Source: an uncultured Clostridia bacterium (GTDB lineage Bacteria > Bacillota > Clostridia > Oscillospirales > Acutalibacteraceae). Taken from it: a DNA stretch of 45,936 nt. Position numbers and translations under genes: made by a program. Below the pieces are notes generated by a model. That model searched no databases and was not told the origin of the DNA. It worked only from the letters and a program-made list of their open reading frames with translations. Every line of letters starts with the position of its first letter. Positions within the stretch are counted from its first letter, which is position 1. Shown one piece after another: positions 32,717 through 42,554 of this stretch. Location: the NCBI GenBank assembly GCA_945787805.1, contig CALZID010000015.1, forward strand, positions 1 to 45,936, written 5' to 3'.

Positions 32717-34273
32717 ATGAGAAGTAGAAGCAAAAAAGTTTTAATCAATTCAATATTTGGCGTCGGCGGGTATGCTCTTTTAATGCTCAGCAATTTTATA
32801 ACCCGTTCGGTTTTTGTTGACCAATTAGGTCTTAGTATGGCGGGGGTTGACACCACATTTAAGAATTTTTTGCAGGTGTTGTCCCTTGCAGAATTGGGTT
32901 TAAGCACGGGCTTATTATATAAGCTTTACAAACCCATTGAAGAAAAAAACAACAGAGAAATCAAGAAAATTCTCAATTTTTATAAACAGGCATACAAAAT
33001 TATTGCATCAGTATTTATGGGCGGCGCAGTAATTCTCGCTTTTGTGGTTAATTTCTTTGTTGAAGATACTGACAAATCACCGGTTTATATTTCTTTCTTA
33101 TTTATCCTTTATGCTGGCGACACAGTTGCATCATATTTGTTTGCAAACAGAAAAGCGCTGATAGTTGCGGACCAAAACAACTATCTTGTAAACAGAAACG
33201 ATGCGTTTATATCTCTTATAACGCTTATAAGTCAGGTAACACTTTTATATCTCACAAAAAGCTTTATAGTGTATGCCGTTGTGAAAATTGTTTGCAGACT
33301 CATCGGTGCATCTTTAATCGGCAACAAGTTTAAAAAGATGTATCCCGAAATTGCAAAAGACCCTTCAAAAGAAACCATTACCGGTGAAGAAAAGAAGAGT
33401 CTTATTAAGAATATGAGCGCTATGCTCTGCCACCGCGTCGGCGGAGTGAGCGTTACGGCAACGGGCTCTGCCATTATTTCAAAATTACTGGGCACGGTTC
33501 AAGCAGGTATTTACGGAAACTATATTTTAATCACAAACACCTTGATTATGCTTGTAACACAGGTGTTTAACGGAATAACAGCAAGCTTCGGCAATATTAT
33601 AACCGTTGAAAGCAAAGAAACAATTATTAAGCGTTTTAATCTTCTTTATTTCTTTAACTATTTGATTTTTTCATTTTTTACCGTGTCCGTGGGCATTCTT
33701 ATTCAACCCTTTATGAGATTGTGGATGCACGATGACCCGAATAGCCTGTTTTCTTATGATACCGTAATTTTACTTCTCTGCTATTTCTATATTTACGGTA
33801 TGCGCCGAGTTGTTTTAATGGCAAAGGACAGTGCGGGACTTTACAGACAGGACCAATGGTTTGCGATTGTTGAAGCAATACTCAATATTTTATTGTCGGT
33901 TGCATTTGTGCTTTACACAAAGTCAATCAACGGCATTATTATTGCAAACACTTTGAGTATGCTTATTATTCCTATGTGGACACAGCCGCACATCGTGTAT
34001 AAGCATATACTCGGTGAAAAGGTAATTAAATACTACATTAAATATATCTTATATGCCGGTGTGACGGTGGGCTCTTTCGCATTGACTTATTTTGCCGCAG
34101 AGCGTATTACAAGAAACACAGAAAACATATTTATTGAATTGATTTTAAGAGCAATTGTATGCGTTGCAATTCCAAATCTTATAAACCTAATTCTGTTCTG
34201 TAAAACAAGTGAGTTCAAAGAGCTGTTGCAACTGGTTTTAGGCGTGTTGAATAAAAAGATTAAGAAGGGTTAA
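32717..34273 (+). CDS. Polysaccharide flippase (Wzx/MATE-like)
   Basis: The 518-residue integral membrane protein has about twelve to fourteen spans and the N-terminal NSIFGVGGYALLMLSNFITR of the polysaccharide-transport group of the MOP superfamily. It probably moves the undecaprenyl-linked repeat unit across the membrane for the polymerase encoded just upstream. The ATG lies 5 bases after the polymerase stop and has no clear ribosome-binding site, which suggests translational coupling. Confidence 0.88.
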   Translation: MRSRSKKVLINSIFGVGGYALLMLSNFITRSVFVDQLGLSMAGVDTTFKNFLQVLSLAELGLSTGLLYKLYKPIEEKNNREIKKILNFYKQAYKIIASVFMGGAVILAFVVNFFVEDTDKSPVYISFLFILYAGDTVASYLFANRKALIVADQNNYLVNRNDAFISLITLISQVTLLYLTKSFIVYAVVKIVCRLIGASLIGNKFKKMYPEIAKDPSKETITGEEKKSLIKNMSAMLCHRVGGVSVTATGSAIISKLLGTVQAGIYGNYILITNTLIMLVTQVFNGITASFGNIITVESKETIIKRFNLLYFFNYLIFSFFTVSVGILIQPFMRLWMHDDPNSLFSYDTVILLLCYFYIYGMRRVVLMAKDSAGLYRQDQWFAIVEAILNILLSVAFVLYTKSINGIIIANTLSMLIIPMWTQPHIVYKHILGEKVIKYYIKYILYAGVTVGSFALTYFAAERITRNTENIFIELILRAIVCVAIPNLINLILFCKTSEFKELLQLVLGVLNKKIKKG

Positions 34274-34274
34274 A

Positions 34275-35075
34275 ATGCAAAATCTCAAAAATAAAAAACT
34301 CTTTCTTCTTGATATGGACGGAACAATTTATGAAGGCGCTCGTCTTTTTGAATGTGTAAATGAGTTTTTGGCTCATATAGGAAAAATCGGCGGGCAATAT
34401 GTGTTCATTACAAACAATTCCTCCCGTTCGGTTAAGGATTATGTTATAAAGCTTTCAAATATGGGAATTAAGGTTACCGAAGACAATTTCTTTACTTCTT
34501 CACAGGCGACCGCCCTTTATCTTAACGAGCATTTTGAAGGTAAAAAGATTTATTGTATGGGCACCGCTTCAATGCTTGAAGAAATGAAAAAATTCGGCGT
34601 TAATATCACTACCGAAGCAGACGAAGATGTCGATTGTATCTGTGTCGGGTATGATACCGAGCTTACATATAAAAAGCTTTGGGATGTTTCATATCTTTTG
34701 CAGACGAAAAAGGATATTTCTTATATTGCAACAAATCCTGACAGGGGATGCCCGACGGAATTCGGACTTGTGCCCGACTGTTTTGCAATTTGCGAAGCAA
34801 TAAATTATGCAACAGGTCGCAGACCGTTATATATCGGCAAGCCCGACGGTTTTATGATTGATTATTCGGTTGCCCGTTCTCCTTTTTCAAAAGAAGAAAC
34901 CGTTGTAATCGGTGACAGACTTTATACCGATATCGCATCGGGTGTGAATGCAAGGGTTGACACAATCTGCGTGTTAAGTGGCGAAAGCACTATAAAAGAT
35001 ATTGACAACAGTGAAATTAAACCCACCTATGTTTATAGGGATATCAAAGAAATTTTAGATTTATTACAGGGGTAA
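34275..35075 (+). CDS. HAD-IIA family phosphatase (NagD/AraL-like)
   Basis: The 266-residue HAD hydrolase has motif I FLLDMDGTIYEG, motif II FITNNSSRS, cap segment CICVGYDTELTYKKL, and motif III/IV GKPDGFMIDY with VVIGDRLYTDIASGVNA. It should dephosphorylate small sugar phosphates or similar metabolites. The substrate is not readable. The start is one base after the flippase stop with AAGAAGGG upstream. It may be a housekeeping gene that shares the transcript and not part of glycan synthesis. Confidence 0.9.
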   Translation: MQNLKNKKLFLLDMDGTIYEGARLFECVNEFLAHIGKIGGQYVFITNNSSRSVKDYVIKLSNMGIKVTEDNFFTSSQATALYLNEHFEGKKIYCMGTASMLEEMKKFGVNITTEADEDVDCICVGYDTELTYKKLWDVSYLLQTKKDISYIATNPDRGCPTEFGLVPDCFAICEAINYATGRRPLYIGKPDGFMIDYSVARSPFSKEETVVIGDRLYTDIASGVNARVDTICVLSGESTIKDIDNSEIKPTYVYRDIKEILDLLQG

Positions 35076-35080
35076 TAATT

Positions 35081-35635
35081 ATGCAATATGATGCATTTGA
35101 CGCAGGAATTGAATTGGGCGGACTTCGCAACAGAGACGATATCCGTCTTCTCATTTGCTATTTGTTAAAGAGTGTAGATGCACCGATGACAAGACAGCTT
35201 ATGAACGAAGCAATGCAGGAAGATGGTCTTGCAAACTATTTTGAAGTCGGTCAGGCAATTGAAGAGCTTTTGAAAACAGGCAATATTACTGCCGACATTT
35301 TAGATGACGAAGAAGTTCTGTCAGTTACCGAGAAAGGCAGAGAAGCGGCAGAGCTTTTGCAGACATCATTGCCTAAAACTGTTCGTGAAAAAGCGATAAA
35401 TTCAGCCATCAGATTAGTAACAAGAGCAAAAATCGAGCGTGAAAATAAGATTGAAGTTGAAAAGCACGACGATGGCGGATACACTATAACATTCACTCTT
35501 TTTGACAGGGGTACAGAGCTTATGAAGCTCTCAATCTATGTGGTTGACAGTTTGCAGCTTGAAACCGTCAAAAACAATTTTATTGACGACCCCGTTAAAG
35601 TTTATTCAACAATCATTACATCTCTTACTGTATAA
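35081..35635 (+). CDS. DUF4364 family protein
   Basis: The 184-residue protein matches the Clostridial DUF4364 pattern: LRNRDDIRLLICYLLKSVDA, a winged-helix-like N-terminal half with GQAIEELLKTGNITAD and VTEKGREAAELLQTSLP, and a beta-rich C-terminal half. The N-terminal part looks like a DNA-binding winged helix, but its function is unknown to me. It overlaps comF by one base, so the two are translationally coupled. Confidence 0.85.
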   Translation: MQYDAFDAGIELGGLRNRDDIRLLICYLLKSVDAPMTRQLMNEAMQEDGLANYFEVGQAIEELLKTGNITADILDDEEVLSVTEKGREAAELLQTSLPKTVREKAINSAIRLVTRAKIERENKIEVEKHDDGGYTITFTLFDRGTELMKLSIYVVDSLQLETVKNNFIDDPVKVYSTIITSLTV

Positions 35636-36351
35636 TGGGCAAAATAAAGAACATAATACTGTGGCTGTTTTTTACTGATAAATGTACCTATTGCGGCAAG
35701 CTTTTAAGCTGCGGTGAAACTCTTTGCGAAAATTGTAAAGACAATTTGCCGAGAATTGTGGGGGAGCGCTGTAAATTCTGCGGTGTTGCCAAAGAGAGAT
35801 GTAAATGCAATAAACACAGAATGAGATATGACGGTGTAACAGCGCCCTTTTATTATGAAGGCTCGGTCGCAGACGGTATTGCCCGACTGAAATTCGGCGG
35901 AAAAGACTATATGGCATATTATTTTGCAAAAGATATGGCGCAATCGGTAAAAGATAATTTCAGCAATGTGAATTTTGACTGTATTACCTTTGTGCCCGTT
36001 GCAGGGCTTCAAAAACGCCATAGAGATTATAATCAAAGCGAACTGTTGTCGGCAGAATTGGGAAAAGTGTTGCATTTACCTGTGAAAAATGTAATGGTAA
36101 AGCTATATGACAACAACATTCAACATGAAGCGTCTCAAAACAGACGAAAGGGCAATGTGCTGGGCGTTTATGATGTTAAAGATAATGCGAATGTTAAAGG
36201 CAAAACAATTTTGTTGGTTGATGACATCAAAACAACGGGGGCAACCTTAAATGAGTGCGCCAAGATTTTAAAAATTCGCGGTGCGGAAAAGGTTTATTGC
36301 GTAACAGCTGCAATGACGGGCAAAAAGGTGGCAAAAAGCCTTGACAATTAA
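35635..36351 (+). CDS. ComF family protein (double zinc ribbon plus phosphoribosyltransferase domain)
   Basis: The 238-residue protein has an N-terminal Cys4 zinc ribbon (CTYCGKLLSCGETLCENC), a second Cys cluster (CKFCGVAKERCKC) and a type I phosphoribosyltransferase domain ending in ILLVDDIKTTGATLNECA. ComF homologues take part in DNA uptake or in nucleotide salvage; no comFA helicase is adjacent. The start overlaps the DUF4364 stop (TAATG). The last gene before the valS leader. Confidence 0.92.
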   Translation: MGKIKNIILWLFFTDKCTYCGKLLSCGETLCENCKDNLPRIVGERCKFCGVAKERCKCNKHRMRYDGVTAPFYYEGSVADGIARLKFGGKDYMAYYFAKDMAQSVKDNFSNVNFDCITFVPVAGLQKRHRDYNQSELLSAELGKVLHLPVKNVMVKLYDNNIQHEASQNRRKGNVLGVYDVKDNANVKGKTILLVDDIKTTGATLNECAKILKIRGAEKVYCVTAAMTGKKVAKSLDN

Positions 36352-36394
36352 CAGTTTTACTGTTAAAATCTTCTGGAATTGAATAAATAAAACA

Positions 36395-36636
36395 CTATGA
36401 TAAGGTATAAGATTTTTTGAGTGCGCTTTCAGAGAGTTGTCGTTCGGTGCGAGACAATACAACCCTAAAATCGTCGTCGCTTTTGAGTGGTTTTGCCTAA
36501 AACTTATATGTCGTTAAGCAAAAACGGGTAATCTTCGTTAAAGATTTTAAGCGGTCGTTATTAAAATAACGGCAATTTGAGTGGTACCACGGAAAATTTT
36601 TTCGTCTCATACAGTTTGTATGGGGCTTTTTTTTTT
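36395..36636 (+). promoter_or_regulatory. T-box riboswitch of valS with terminator
   Basis: The non-coding leader contains the T-box core GAGTGGTACCACGG at 36579-36592 and then a terminator at 36604-36636 (GTCTCATAC / GTATGGGGC with wobbles, and ten T). The upstream Stem I region includes AGAGAG and GGTGCGAGA at 36431-36453. Two overlapping GTC triplets at 36473-36478 could be the specifier, matching valine. In known T-boxes uncharged tRNA stabilises an antiterminator. Start and specifier are estimates. Confidence 0.9.
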
Positions 36637-36663
36637 ATATATAAACCGAAAGGAATGAAATAT

Positions 36664-39366
36664 ATGTCTAAGGAACTTGAAAAACAGTATAATCCTAAGA
36701 ATGTTGAAGACAGAATATATAAAGACTGGCTCGACAAAAAATATTTCCACGCTAAAAGAGAAGAAGGCAAAAAGACTTACACAATTGTAATTCCGCCTCC
36801 AAACATTACCGGGCAGTTGCACATGGGCCATGCTCTTGACAACACATTGCAGGATATTTTGATTCGTTATCACAGAATGGCGGGTTATGATACACTTTGG
36901 CTTCCCGGCACTGACCACGCATCTATTGCTACCGAGGCAAAAATCGTTGAAGCAATGAGAAAAGAAGGCGTTACAAAAGAAGATTTAGGCCGTGACGGCT
37001 TTTTAGAGCGTGCTTGGGACTGGAAAAAACAATACGGCGGCAGAATTATTGAGCAGTTAAAGAAAATGGGCTCGTCTTGTGACTGGGACAGAGAAAGATT
37101 TACTCTCGACGAAGGCTGCAGTAAGGCTGTCAACGAAGTTTTCTGCCGTCTTTACGAGAAAGATTTAATCTATCGCGGTAACAGAATGGTTAACTGGTGC
37201 CCTTGCTGTAACACATCAATTTCCGACGCTGAAGTTGAATACGAAGAAAAAGACGGCAATTTCTGGCATCTTCTTTATACCGTAAAAGAAACAGGCGAAA
37301 AACTCGAACTTGCCACAACAAGACCTGAAACGATGCTCGGCGATACGGCAGTTGCTATCAATAAAGATGACGAAAGATATAAGCATCTTCACGGCTGCCA
37401 TGTAATTCTTCCTTTGCTCAACAAAGAAATTCCGATTGTATGCGACGAGCATGCCGATATGACAAAGGGTACGGGCGTTGTTAAAATTACTCCCGCTCAT
37501 GACCCGAATGACTTTGAAGTGGGTCAAAGAAACAATCTTCCCATTGTTCGCACATTCACTTATGACGGCCGTATGACCGGAGCGGAAGATAAGAGAATTG
37601 CCGACGAGCTTATCGCAAGCGGCAGAGCGGCAGAGAATGAGCCGGAGGTACTTGACTGCGGTAAATATGCCGGTATGACAACAATGGAAGCAAGAAAAGC
37701 AATTCTCGCAGACCTTAAAGAAGGCGGATATATCAAGGAAATTGAACCCCTGAAACACGAAGTCGGCACTTGTTACCGTTGCCACAGTACCATTGAGCCG
37801 ATGGTTTCAAAACAGTGGTTTGTTCGTATGGTGCCTCTTGCAAAGCCCGCTATTGAAGCAGTTGAAAAAGGCGAAACAAAGTTTATTCCCGAGAGATTTA
37901 CAAAGAACTATCTTAACTGGATGAACGGTACTCGTGACTGGTGTATTTCCCGTCAACTTTGGTGGGGACACAGAATTCCCGCATGGTATTGTGACGATTG
38001 CGGCGCAACAACGGTTGCAAAGACAGAAGTTACAACTTGTCCAAAATGCGGCGGTAAAAACTTATGTCAGGATGAAGATACTCTTGATACATGGTTCTCA
38101 TCGGCACTCTGGCCTTTCTCAACTCTCGGCTGGCCTGAACAGACAGAAGATTTGAAGCATTATTATCCCACAAACACACTTGTTACAGGCTACGATATTA
38201 TCGGCTTCTGGGTATCCCGAATGATTTTCTCAGCCCTTGAATACACAGGCGAAGTTCCTTTTGATACTGTTCTTATTCACGGACTTGTTCGTGACGCTCA
38301 GGGCAGAAAGATGTCAAAATCATTGGGTAACGGTATCGACCCCCTTGAAATTATCGACCAATACGGCGCTGACGCATTAAGATTTACTCTTGCAACAGGT
38401 AACAGTCCCGGAAACGATATGCGTTTCTCCGACGAAAAGGTTGAAGCAAGCCGAAATTTTGCAAACAAGATTTGGAATGCTGCCCGTTTTATTCTTATGA
38501 ATCTTGACGAAAACGAAAAAGCGCCGTATATTCCAAATAATCTTGCAATTGAAGATAAATGGATTTTGTCAAAATACAATGACCTTGTAAAGGATGTTAC
38601 GGAGTCACTTGAAAAATTTGAGCTTGGTATGGCAGTTCAAAAGCTCTATGACTTTATTTGGGATGTCTTCTGCGACTGGTATATTGAAATTGCAAAAATC
38701 CGCCTTAACGGTGAAGACGCAGACGCGAAGGCAACTGTTAAAGCAGTTTTGGTTTATGTAATGTCAAACACACTTAAGCTTTTGCATCCGTTTATGCCGT
38801 TTATCACAGAAGAAATCTGGCAGACATTACCCCACGACGGCGACTCAATTATGATTTCACAGTGGCCTGTTTACAGCGGCGAACTCAATTTTGCAAAAGA
38901 CGAAACCGAAATGGAAAGAGTTATGACCGCAATTAAAGCAGTCCGTAACCGCCGCGCAGAAATGAATGTTCCGCCGTCAAAGAAAGCAAAGCTCTTCATT
39001 GAAACCGCTTGTGAAAACACATTCTCAGAAGGCGCTGATTTCTTCATTAGACTTGCAAGCGCAAGTGAAGTTGAAATCGTAAAAGGTTTCGACGGCGGAG
39101 ATATGGTTACCGTTATCACAGAAGACGCTAAAATCTTTATTCCCCTTGATGAGCTTGTTGATTTCAAGGCAGAGCTTCAGCGACTTGAAAAAGAAAAAGC
39201 AGCGGTGGAGAAAGAAATCGCATTTGTTTCAGGCAAGCTTAACAATCAAAACTTCGTTGCAAAAGCACCCGAAGCGCTTGTAAACGAACAAAGAGAAAAG
39301 CTTAATAAGTATAACGAAAAACTTAATATGCTCAACGAAAGTATCGCAAAAATTCAAAATAAATAA
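36664..39366 (+). CDS. valS: Valyl-tRNA synthetase
   Basis: The 900-residue class I synthetase has [16 protein letters not shown] (HIGH motif), a large editing domain with [13 protein letters not shown], two Cys clusters (CPCC and CYRC plus CDDCG, CPKCGG), [14 protein letters not shown] (KMSKS), the anticodon-binding domain and a C-terminal coiled coil (about 835-900). It charges tRNA-Val. The ATG at 36664 was chosen with AAAGGA at 36649-36654; a longer frame from 36577 runs through the T-box core and is an artefact. It is monocistronic and ends at a strong terminator. Confidence 0.98.
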   Translation: MSKELEKQYNPKNVEDRIYKDWLDKKYFHAKREEGKKTYTIVIPPPNITGQLHMGHALDNTLQDILIRYHRMAGYDTLWLPGTDHASIATEAKIVEAMRKEGVTKEDLGRDGFLERAWDWKKQYGGRIIEQLKKMGSSCDWDRERFTLDEGCSKAVNEVFCRLYEKDLIYRGNRMVNWCPCCNTSISDAEVEYEEKDGNFWHLLYTVKETGEKLELATTRPETMLGDTAVAINKDDERYKHLHGCHVILPLLNKEIPIVCDEHADMTKGTGVVKITPAHDPNDFEVGQRNNLPIVRTFTYDGRMTGAEDKRIADELIASGRAAENEPEVLDCGKYAGMTTMEARKAILADLKEGGYIKEIEPLKHEVGTCYRCHSTIEPMVSKQWFVRMVPLAKPAIEAVEKGETKFIPERFTKNYLNWMNGTRDWCISRQLWWGHRIPAWYCDDCGATTVAKTEVTTCPKCGGKNLCQDEDTLDTWFSSALWPFSTLGWPEQTEDLKHYYPTNTLVTGYDIIGFWVSRMIFSALEYTGEVPFDTVLIHGLVRDAQGRKMSKSLGNGIDPLEIIDQYGADALRFTLATGNSPGNDMRFSDEKVEASRNFANKIWNAARFILMNLDENEKAPYIPNNLAIEDKWILSKYNDLVKDVTESLEKFELGMAVQKLYDFIWDVFCDWYIEIAKIRLNGEDADAKATVKAVLVYVMSNTLKLLHPFMPFITEEIWQTLPHDGDSIMISQWPVYSGELNFAKDETEMERVMTAIKAVRNRRAEMNVPPSKKAKLFIETACENTFSEGADFFIRLASASEVEIVKGFDGGDMVTVITEDAKIFIPLDELVDFKAELQRLEKEKAAVEKEIAFVSGKLNNQNFVAKAPEALVNEQREKLNKYNEKLNMLNESIAKIQNK

Positions 39367-39382
39367 AATTGATGCTTTCTGT

Positions 39383-39416
39383 AATACCGCGTGTCATTCG
39401 GCTCGCGGTATTTTTT
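39383..39416 (+). terminator. Rho-independent terminator of valS
   Basis: AATACCGCG pairs with CGCGGTATT around a 12-base loop, followed by a run of six T at 39411-39416, 17 bases after the valS stop. Confidence 0.9.
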
Positions 39417-39480
39417 ATGGCTTTCTCTTGGGGTGTAGATTATATTGCAAAAAAAATTTTAAAAATTCTTTGATAAAATA

Positions 39481-39509
39481 TTGACAAACTCAAAATGGCG
39501 TTTTATAAT
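39481..39509 (+). promoter_or_regulatory. Full-consensus sigma-A promoter of the TetR-ABC operon
   Basis: TTGACA at 39481-39486 and TATAAT at 39504-39509 match both consensus hexamers exactly with a 17-bp spacer. A promoter this strong normally needs tight repression, consistent with the tandem repeats directly downstream. Confidence 0.93.
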
Positions 39510-39516
39510 AAAACTA

Positions 39517-39555
39517 TGTTATACAACATTGTTACACAACAGTGTTACACAAAAG
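39517..39555 (+). promoter_or_regulatory. Three tandem 13-bp repeats, probable TetR operator
   Basis: TGTTATACAACAT (39517-39529), TGTTACACAACAG (39530-39542) and TGTTACACAAAAG (39543-39555) follow each other without a gap just past the -10 box. Each has weak TGTT...AACA symmetry. The position over the transcript start and before a TetR gene suggests a repressor site. Confidence 0.75.
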
Positions 39556-39582
39556 TGCCAAATAAGGAAGGAAGTGCAATAA

Positions 39583-40224
39583 GTGCCCCCAAAGCCAAAA
39601 TATACAAAAGAAGAAATCGCATTAACCGCATTGCAGATAATAAAAGAAGAGGGCGTTGCCGCATTGACTGCACGAAGTCTCGGTGCAAAGCTGGGAGTAT
39701 CGGCAAGACCGATATTTACCGCTTATCAGAACATGGACGATGTTAAACAGGCGGCAAGAATGATTGCAATGAAAGAGTTTGAAACCTATGCAAGCGACTT
39801 TGCCGGTTACACTCCCGCTTTCAAAAGAGTGGGAATGTTGATGGTGTCCTATGCGGTAAACGAACCTGAAATGTTCAAACTCCTGTTTATGCAGGAGCAC
39901 AAAGAAAACCGAAGCTTTGACGATACAATGTCAGACCTGGGCAACATGGTAAATGTTTGCGTTCGGCTCATCGAAACCGACTATCAACTCTCAGAAGACG
40001 AAGCAAAAACATTGTTTCAACAGATGTGGGTTCACGCTTACGGGTTAGGTGTTATGTGTGCCATGAAGGTCTGTGACTTTTCCGAAGAAGAAATCTCAGA
40101 AATGCTGGGGCAGACATTTGCGGGATTCATTATGATGTTGAAATCGGGTAAAAAAGATATGTGCGGCATGCAGCCTGCAAAAGATTTTAACGGTTCAATA
40201 AACGATATTCCATATTTAAAATAA
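39583..40224 (+). CDS. TetR/AcrR family transcriptional regulator
   Basis: The 213-residue protein has an N-terminal helix-turn-helix (ALTALQIIKEEGVAALTARS, then GAKLGVSARPIFTAYQNMDD) and an all-helical ligand domain resembling the TetR_C group found in Clostridia. It starts with GTG at 39583; GGAAGG lies about 12 bases upstream, and an earlier GTG is followed at once by a stop. It probably represses its own operon and the ABC exporter. The inducer is unknown. Confidence 0.9.
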   Translation: MPPKPKYTKEEIALTALQIIKEEGVAALTARSLGAKLGVSARPIFTAYQNMDDVKQAARMIAMKEFETYASDFAGYTPAFKRVGMLMVSYAVNEPEMFKLLFMQEHKENRSFDDTMSDLGNMVNVCVRLIETDYQLSEDEAKTLFQQMWVHAYGLGVMCAMKVCDFSEEEISEMLGQTFAGFIMMLKSGKKDMCGMQPAKDFNGSINDIPYLK

Positions 40225-40239
40225 GAAAAGGTGATATTT

Positions 40240-40950
40240 ATGCTTAGAATTGAACATTTAACAAAAATATACGGTGACAAAAAAGCGGTTGATGATTTGT
40301 CACTGCATATAGCCCCCGGTGAAATCTACGGGTTTATCGGTCACAACGGTGCGGGTAAAACAACCACTATTAAAGCATGTTGCGGCATTTTACAAGCGGA
40401 TAACGGCGAAGTGCTGATAGACGGCATTTCAATTAAAGACAATCCTATTGAGGCAAAGAAAAGAATAGCCTACATTCCCGATAATCCCGATTTATATGAA
40501 TTTATGACGGGTATTCAGTTTTTGAATTTCATAGGTGATGTGTTCAAGGTTCCTGCCGAAGAAAGACAGGCTAAAATCGGAAAATATGCAGACCTTTTTG
40601 AAATTACAAATGACCTTGCGCAGCCCATATCGGCATATTCCCACGGTATGAAACAGAAGCTTGCGGTTATTTCGGCGCTTATTCACGAACCGAAACTGCT
40701 GATTATGGATGAGCCGTTTGTAGGTCTTGACCCGAAAGCGTCGCATATTCTGAAAGAATTGATGCGTGACCTTTGCAACAGAGGCGGTGCTATTTTCTTC
40801 TCGACTCATGTGCTTGAAGTTGCCGAAAAGCTTTGCGATAAAGTTGCTATTATCAAAGGCGGCAAACTTATTAAATCGGGCACAAAGGACGAAGTTAAAG
40901 GTGACGCATCCCTTGAAAATGTATTTCTTGAACTGGAGGGAGACAAATGA
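40240..40950 (+). CDS. ABC transporter ATP-binding protein
   Basis: The 236-residue ATPase has Walker A GHNGAGKTTT, the Q-loop region YIPDNPDLYE, signature YSHGMKQK (usual ABC-2 variant), Walker B LLIMDEPFVGLD and the switch His in FFSTHVLEVAEKLC. It pairs with the permease encoded next, which overlaps by ATGA. The ATG at 40240 has AAGGTGATATTT before it. Such pairs export drugs, peptides or lipids; the cargo cannot be read from this sequence. Confidence 0.95.
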   Translation: MLRIEHLTKIYGDKKAVDDLSLHIAPGEIYGFIGHNGAGKTTTIKACCGILQADNGEVLIDGISIKDNPIEAKKRIAYIPDNPDLYEFMTGIQFLNFIGDVFKVPAEERQAKIGKYADLFEITNDLAQPISAYSHGMKQKLAVISALIHEPKLLIMDEPFVGLDPKASHILKELMRDLCNRGGAIFFSTHVLEVAEKLCDKVAIIKGGKLIKSGTKDEVKGDASLENVFLELEGDK

Positions 40951-42542
40951 CAAAAACTCTCCTGAAAAAACAGTTGGCCGAAGTTTTTTCATGGCTGTTT
41001 CAAGATAAAAAAAGCGGTAAAAACCGCACGAGAAACGGAGCAATAGGCTTCGGACTTCTTTATCTTTTCCTTTTTGGAATGTTGGGCGTGATCTTTTATA
41101 CAAGCGCCGTCACTCTTTGCGGACCGCTTTGTGAAGTCGGATTAGGTTGGTTATATTTTGCTATTATGGGGCTTATTTCGGTGGTGCTCGGTGTGTTCGG
41201 CAGTGTGTTCAGCACTTATTCTTCACTGTATAAAGCAAAGGATAACGACTTGCTTCTCTCACTTCCCGTATCACCCTCAAAGGTGCTTATTGCAAGACTT
41301 TTCGGCATATATACGGTTGGGCTTATGTATGAATTGATAGTAATGATTCCCACCGTTATTGTCTGGTTTATTTACGGTAAATTTACTGTTGCAGGCGGAA
41401 TATTCTCGTTGCTTGTTCCTTTTATTCTGTCATTTTTTGTACTGACTCTCTCCTGTATTTTAGGCTTTGCAGTGGCGCTTGTGGGGAGCAGACTGAAACG
41501 CAAGAATATAATTACGGTGATTTTATCCCTTATATTTTTAGGCGCATATTATTATCTGTCCTCTCAGACCTATGTGTTGCTCCAGACGATTCTTGCAAAC
41601 CCGCAAAAAGTGGGTGACGGAGTAAAAAATGCCATCTACCCATTTTATTGTATGGGACGGGGCACAGAGGGCGACTTTATTTCAATGCTTATCTTTACGG
41701 CAATTATTGCAGCTCTTTTCGCAATTGTCTATTTCATATTGGCAAAGAGCTTTATAAGCTTAACTACAGTAAACAAAGGAAATGTTAAAGTAAAATATAA
41801 AGAGAAAAACATTAAATCTTCAAGCGTCGGTCAGGCACTTCTCAAAAAAGAGCTGCGTCGTTTTGTAGGCAGTCCCACATATATGTTAAACTGCGGATTG
41901 GGTATAGTGTTTATGATAATCGGCGTTGTGGCATTGATTATCAAAGGCTCCGTCGTTAAAGGTATGATAGATGATATCTTTGACGGTAACACTCAGTATA
42001 TTCCTTTGATGATTGCGGCGGCAATTGCTCTTGTTTCATCAACCTGTGACATAAGCGCACCGTCGGTTTCGCTTGAAGGCAAAAATATATGGATTGCACA
42101 GGTTTTGCCCATTTCCGGCTTTGCTCCGTTAAAAGCCAAAGCGACGGCACACTTGTGGCTGACCTTACCGCCTGTTATTATATTCACGGTAACGGTTGAA
42201 GCAGTGTTGAGAATTTCGGTTGCCGACAGCATTACAATCCTTGCGACAGTGGTATTATTTGTGTTGTTTTCGGCACTTGCCGGGTTGTATTTCAATCTTA
42301 AACTGCCGAATCTTACATGGACAAATGAAATTATCCCCATAAAGCAGGGAATGAGCGTAATGCTTTCACTGTTCGGGGGATGGGTGCTTGTTGCAGCACT
42401 TGCAGTAATCTATTTTGTAGTTCGCAAATTCATTTCGCCGACGGTTTATCTTGCAATGGTAATCATATTGTTGGCGGTTGTCAGTGCGGTAATTTACCGT
42501 TGGCTTAAAACCAAGGGAACAAAAATATTTGAAACATTATAA
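40947..42542 (+). CDS. ABC-2 type transporter permease
   Basis: The 531-residue protein has roughly twelve membrane spans in two halves separated by a soluble segment (about 275-305, NVKVKYKEKNIKSSSVGQAL). The N-terminal part before the first span is basic (SGKNRTRNG). The stretch TYSSLYKAKDNDLLLSLPVS near residue 91 is typical of Firmicute permeases of the putative ABC exporter group. It overlaps the ATPase gene by four bases and is followed after 12 bases by the LiaF-like gene. Confidence 0.9.
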   Translation: MTKTLLKKQLAEVFSWLFQDKKSGKNRTRNGAIGFGLLYLFLFGMLGVIFYTSAVTLCGPLCEVGLGWLYFAIMGLISVVLGVFGSVFSTYSSLYKAKDNDLLLSLPVSPSKVLIARLFGIYTVGLMYELIVMIPTVIVWFIYGKFTVAGGIFSLLVPFILSFFVLTLSCILGFAVALVGSRLKRKNIITVILSLIFLGAYYYLSSQTYVLLQTILANPQKVGDGVKNAIYPFYCMGRGTEGDFISMLIFTAIIAALFAIVYFILAKSFISLTTVNKGNVKVKYKEKNIKSSSVGQALLKKELRRFVGSPTYMLNCGLGIVFMIIGVVALIIKGSVVKGMIDDIFDGNTQYIPLMIAAAIALVSSTCDISAPSVSLEGKNIWIAQVLPISGFAPLKAKATAHLWLTLPPVIIFTVTVEAVLRISVADSITILATVVLFVLFSALAGLYFNLKLPNLTWTNEIIPIKQGMSVMLSLFGGWVLVAALAVIYFVVRKFISPTVYLAMVIILLAVVSAVIYRWLKTKGTKIFETL

Positions 42543-42554
42543 AGGAGAATAATT

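Noticed and set aside
36577-36663. N-terminal extension of valS
   Set aside because: The extra 29 codons run through the T-box core and the terminator, which are regulatory RNA. AAAGGA marks the ATG at 36664.
40678-40710. ABC signature YSHGMKQ as a defective LSGGQ motif
   Set aside because: This variant is common in ABC-2 type ATPases and not a sign of inactivation.
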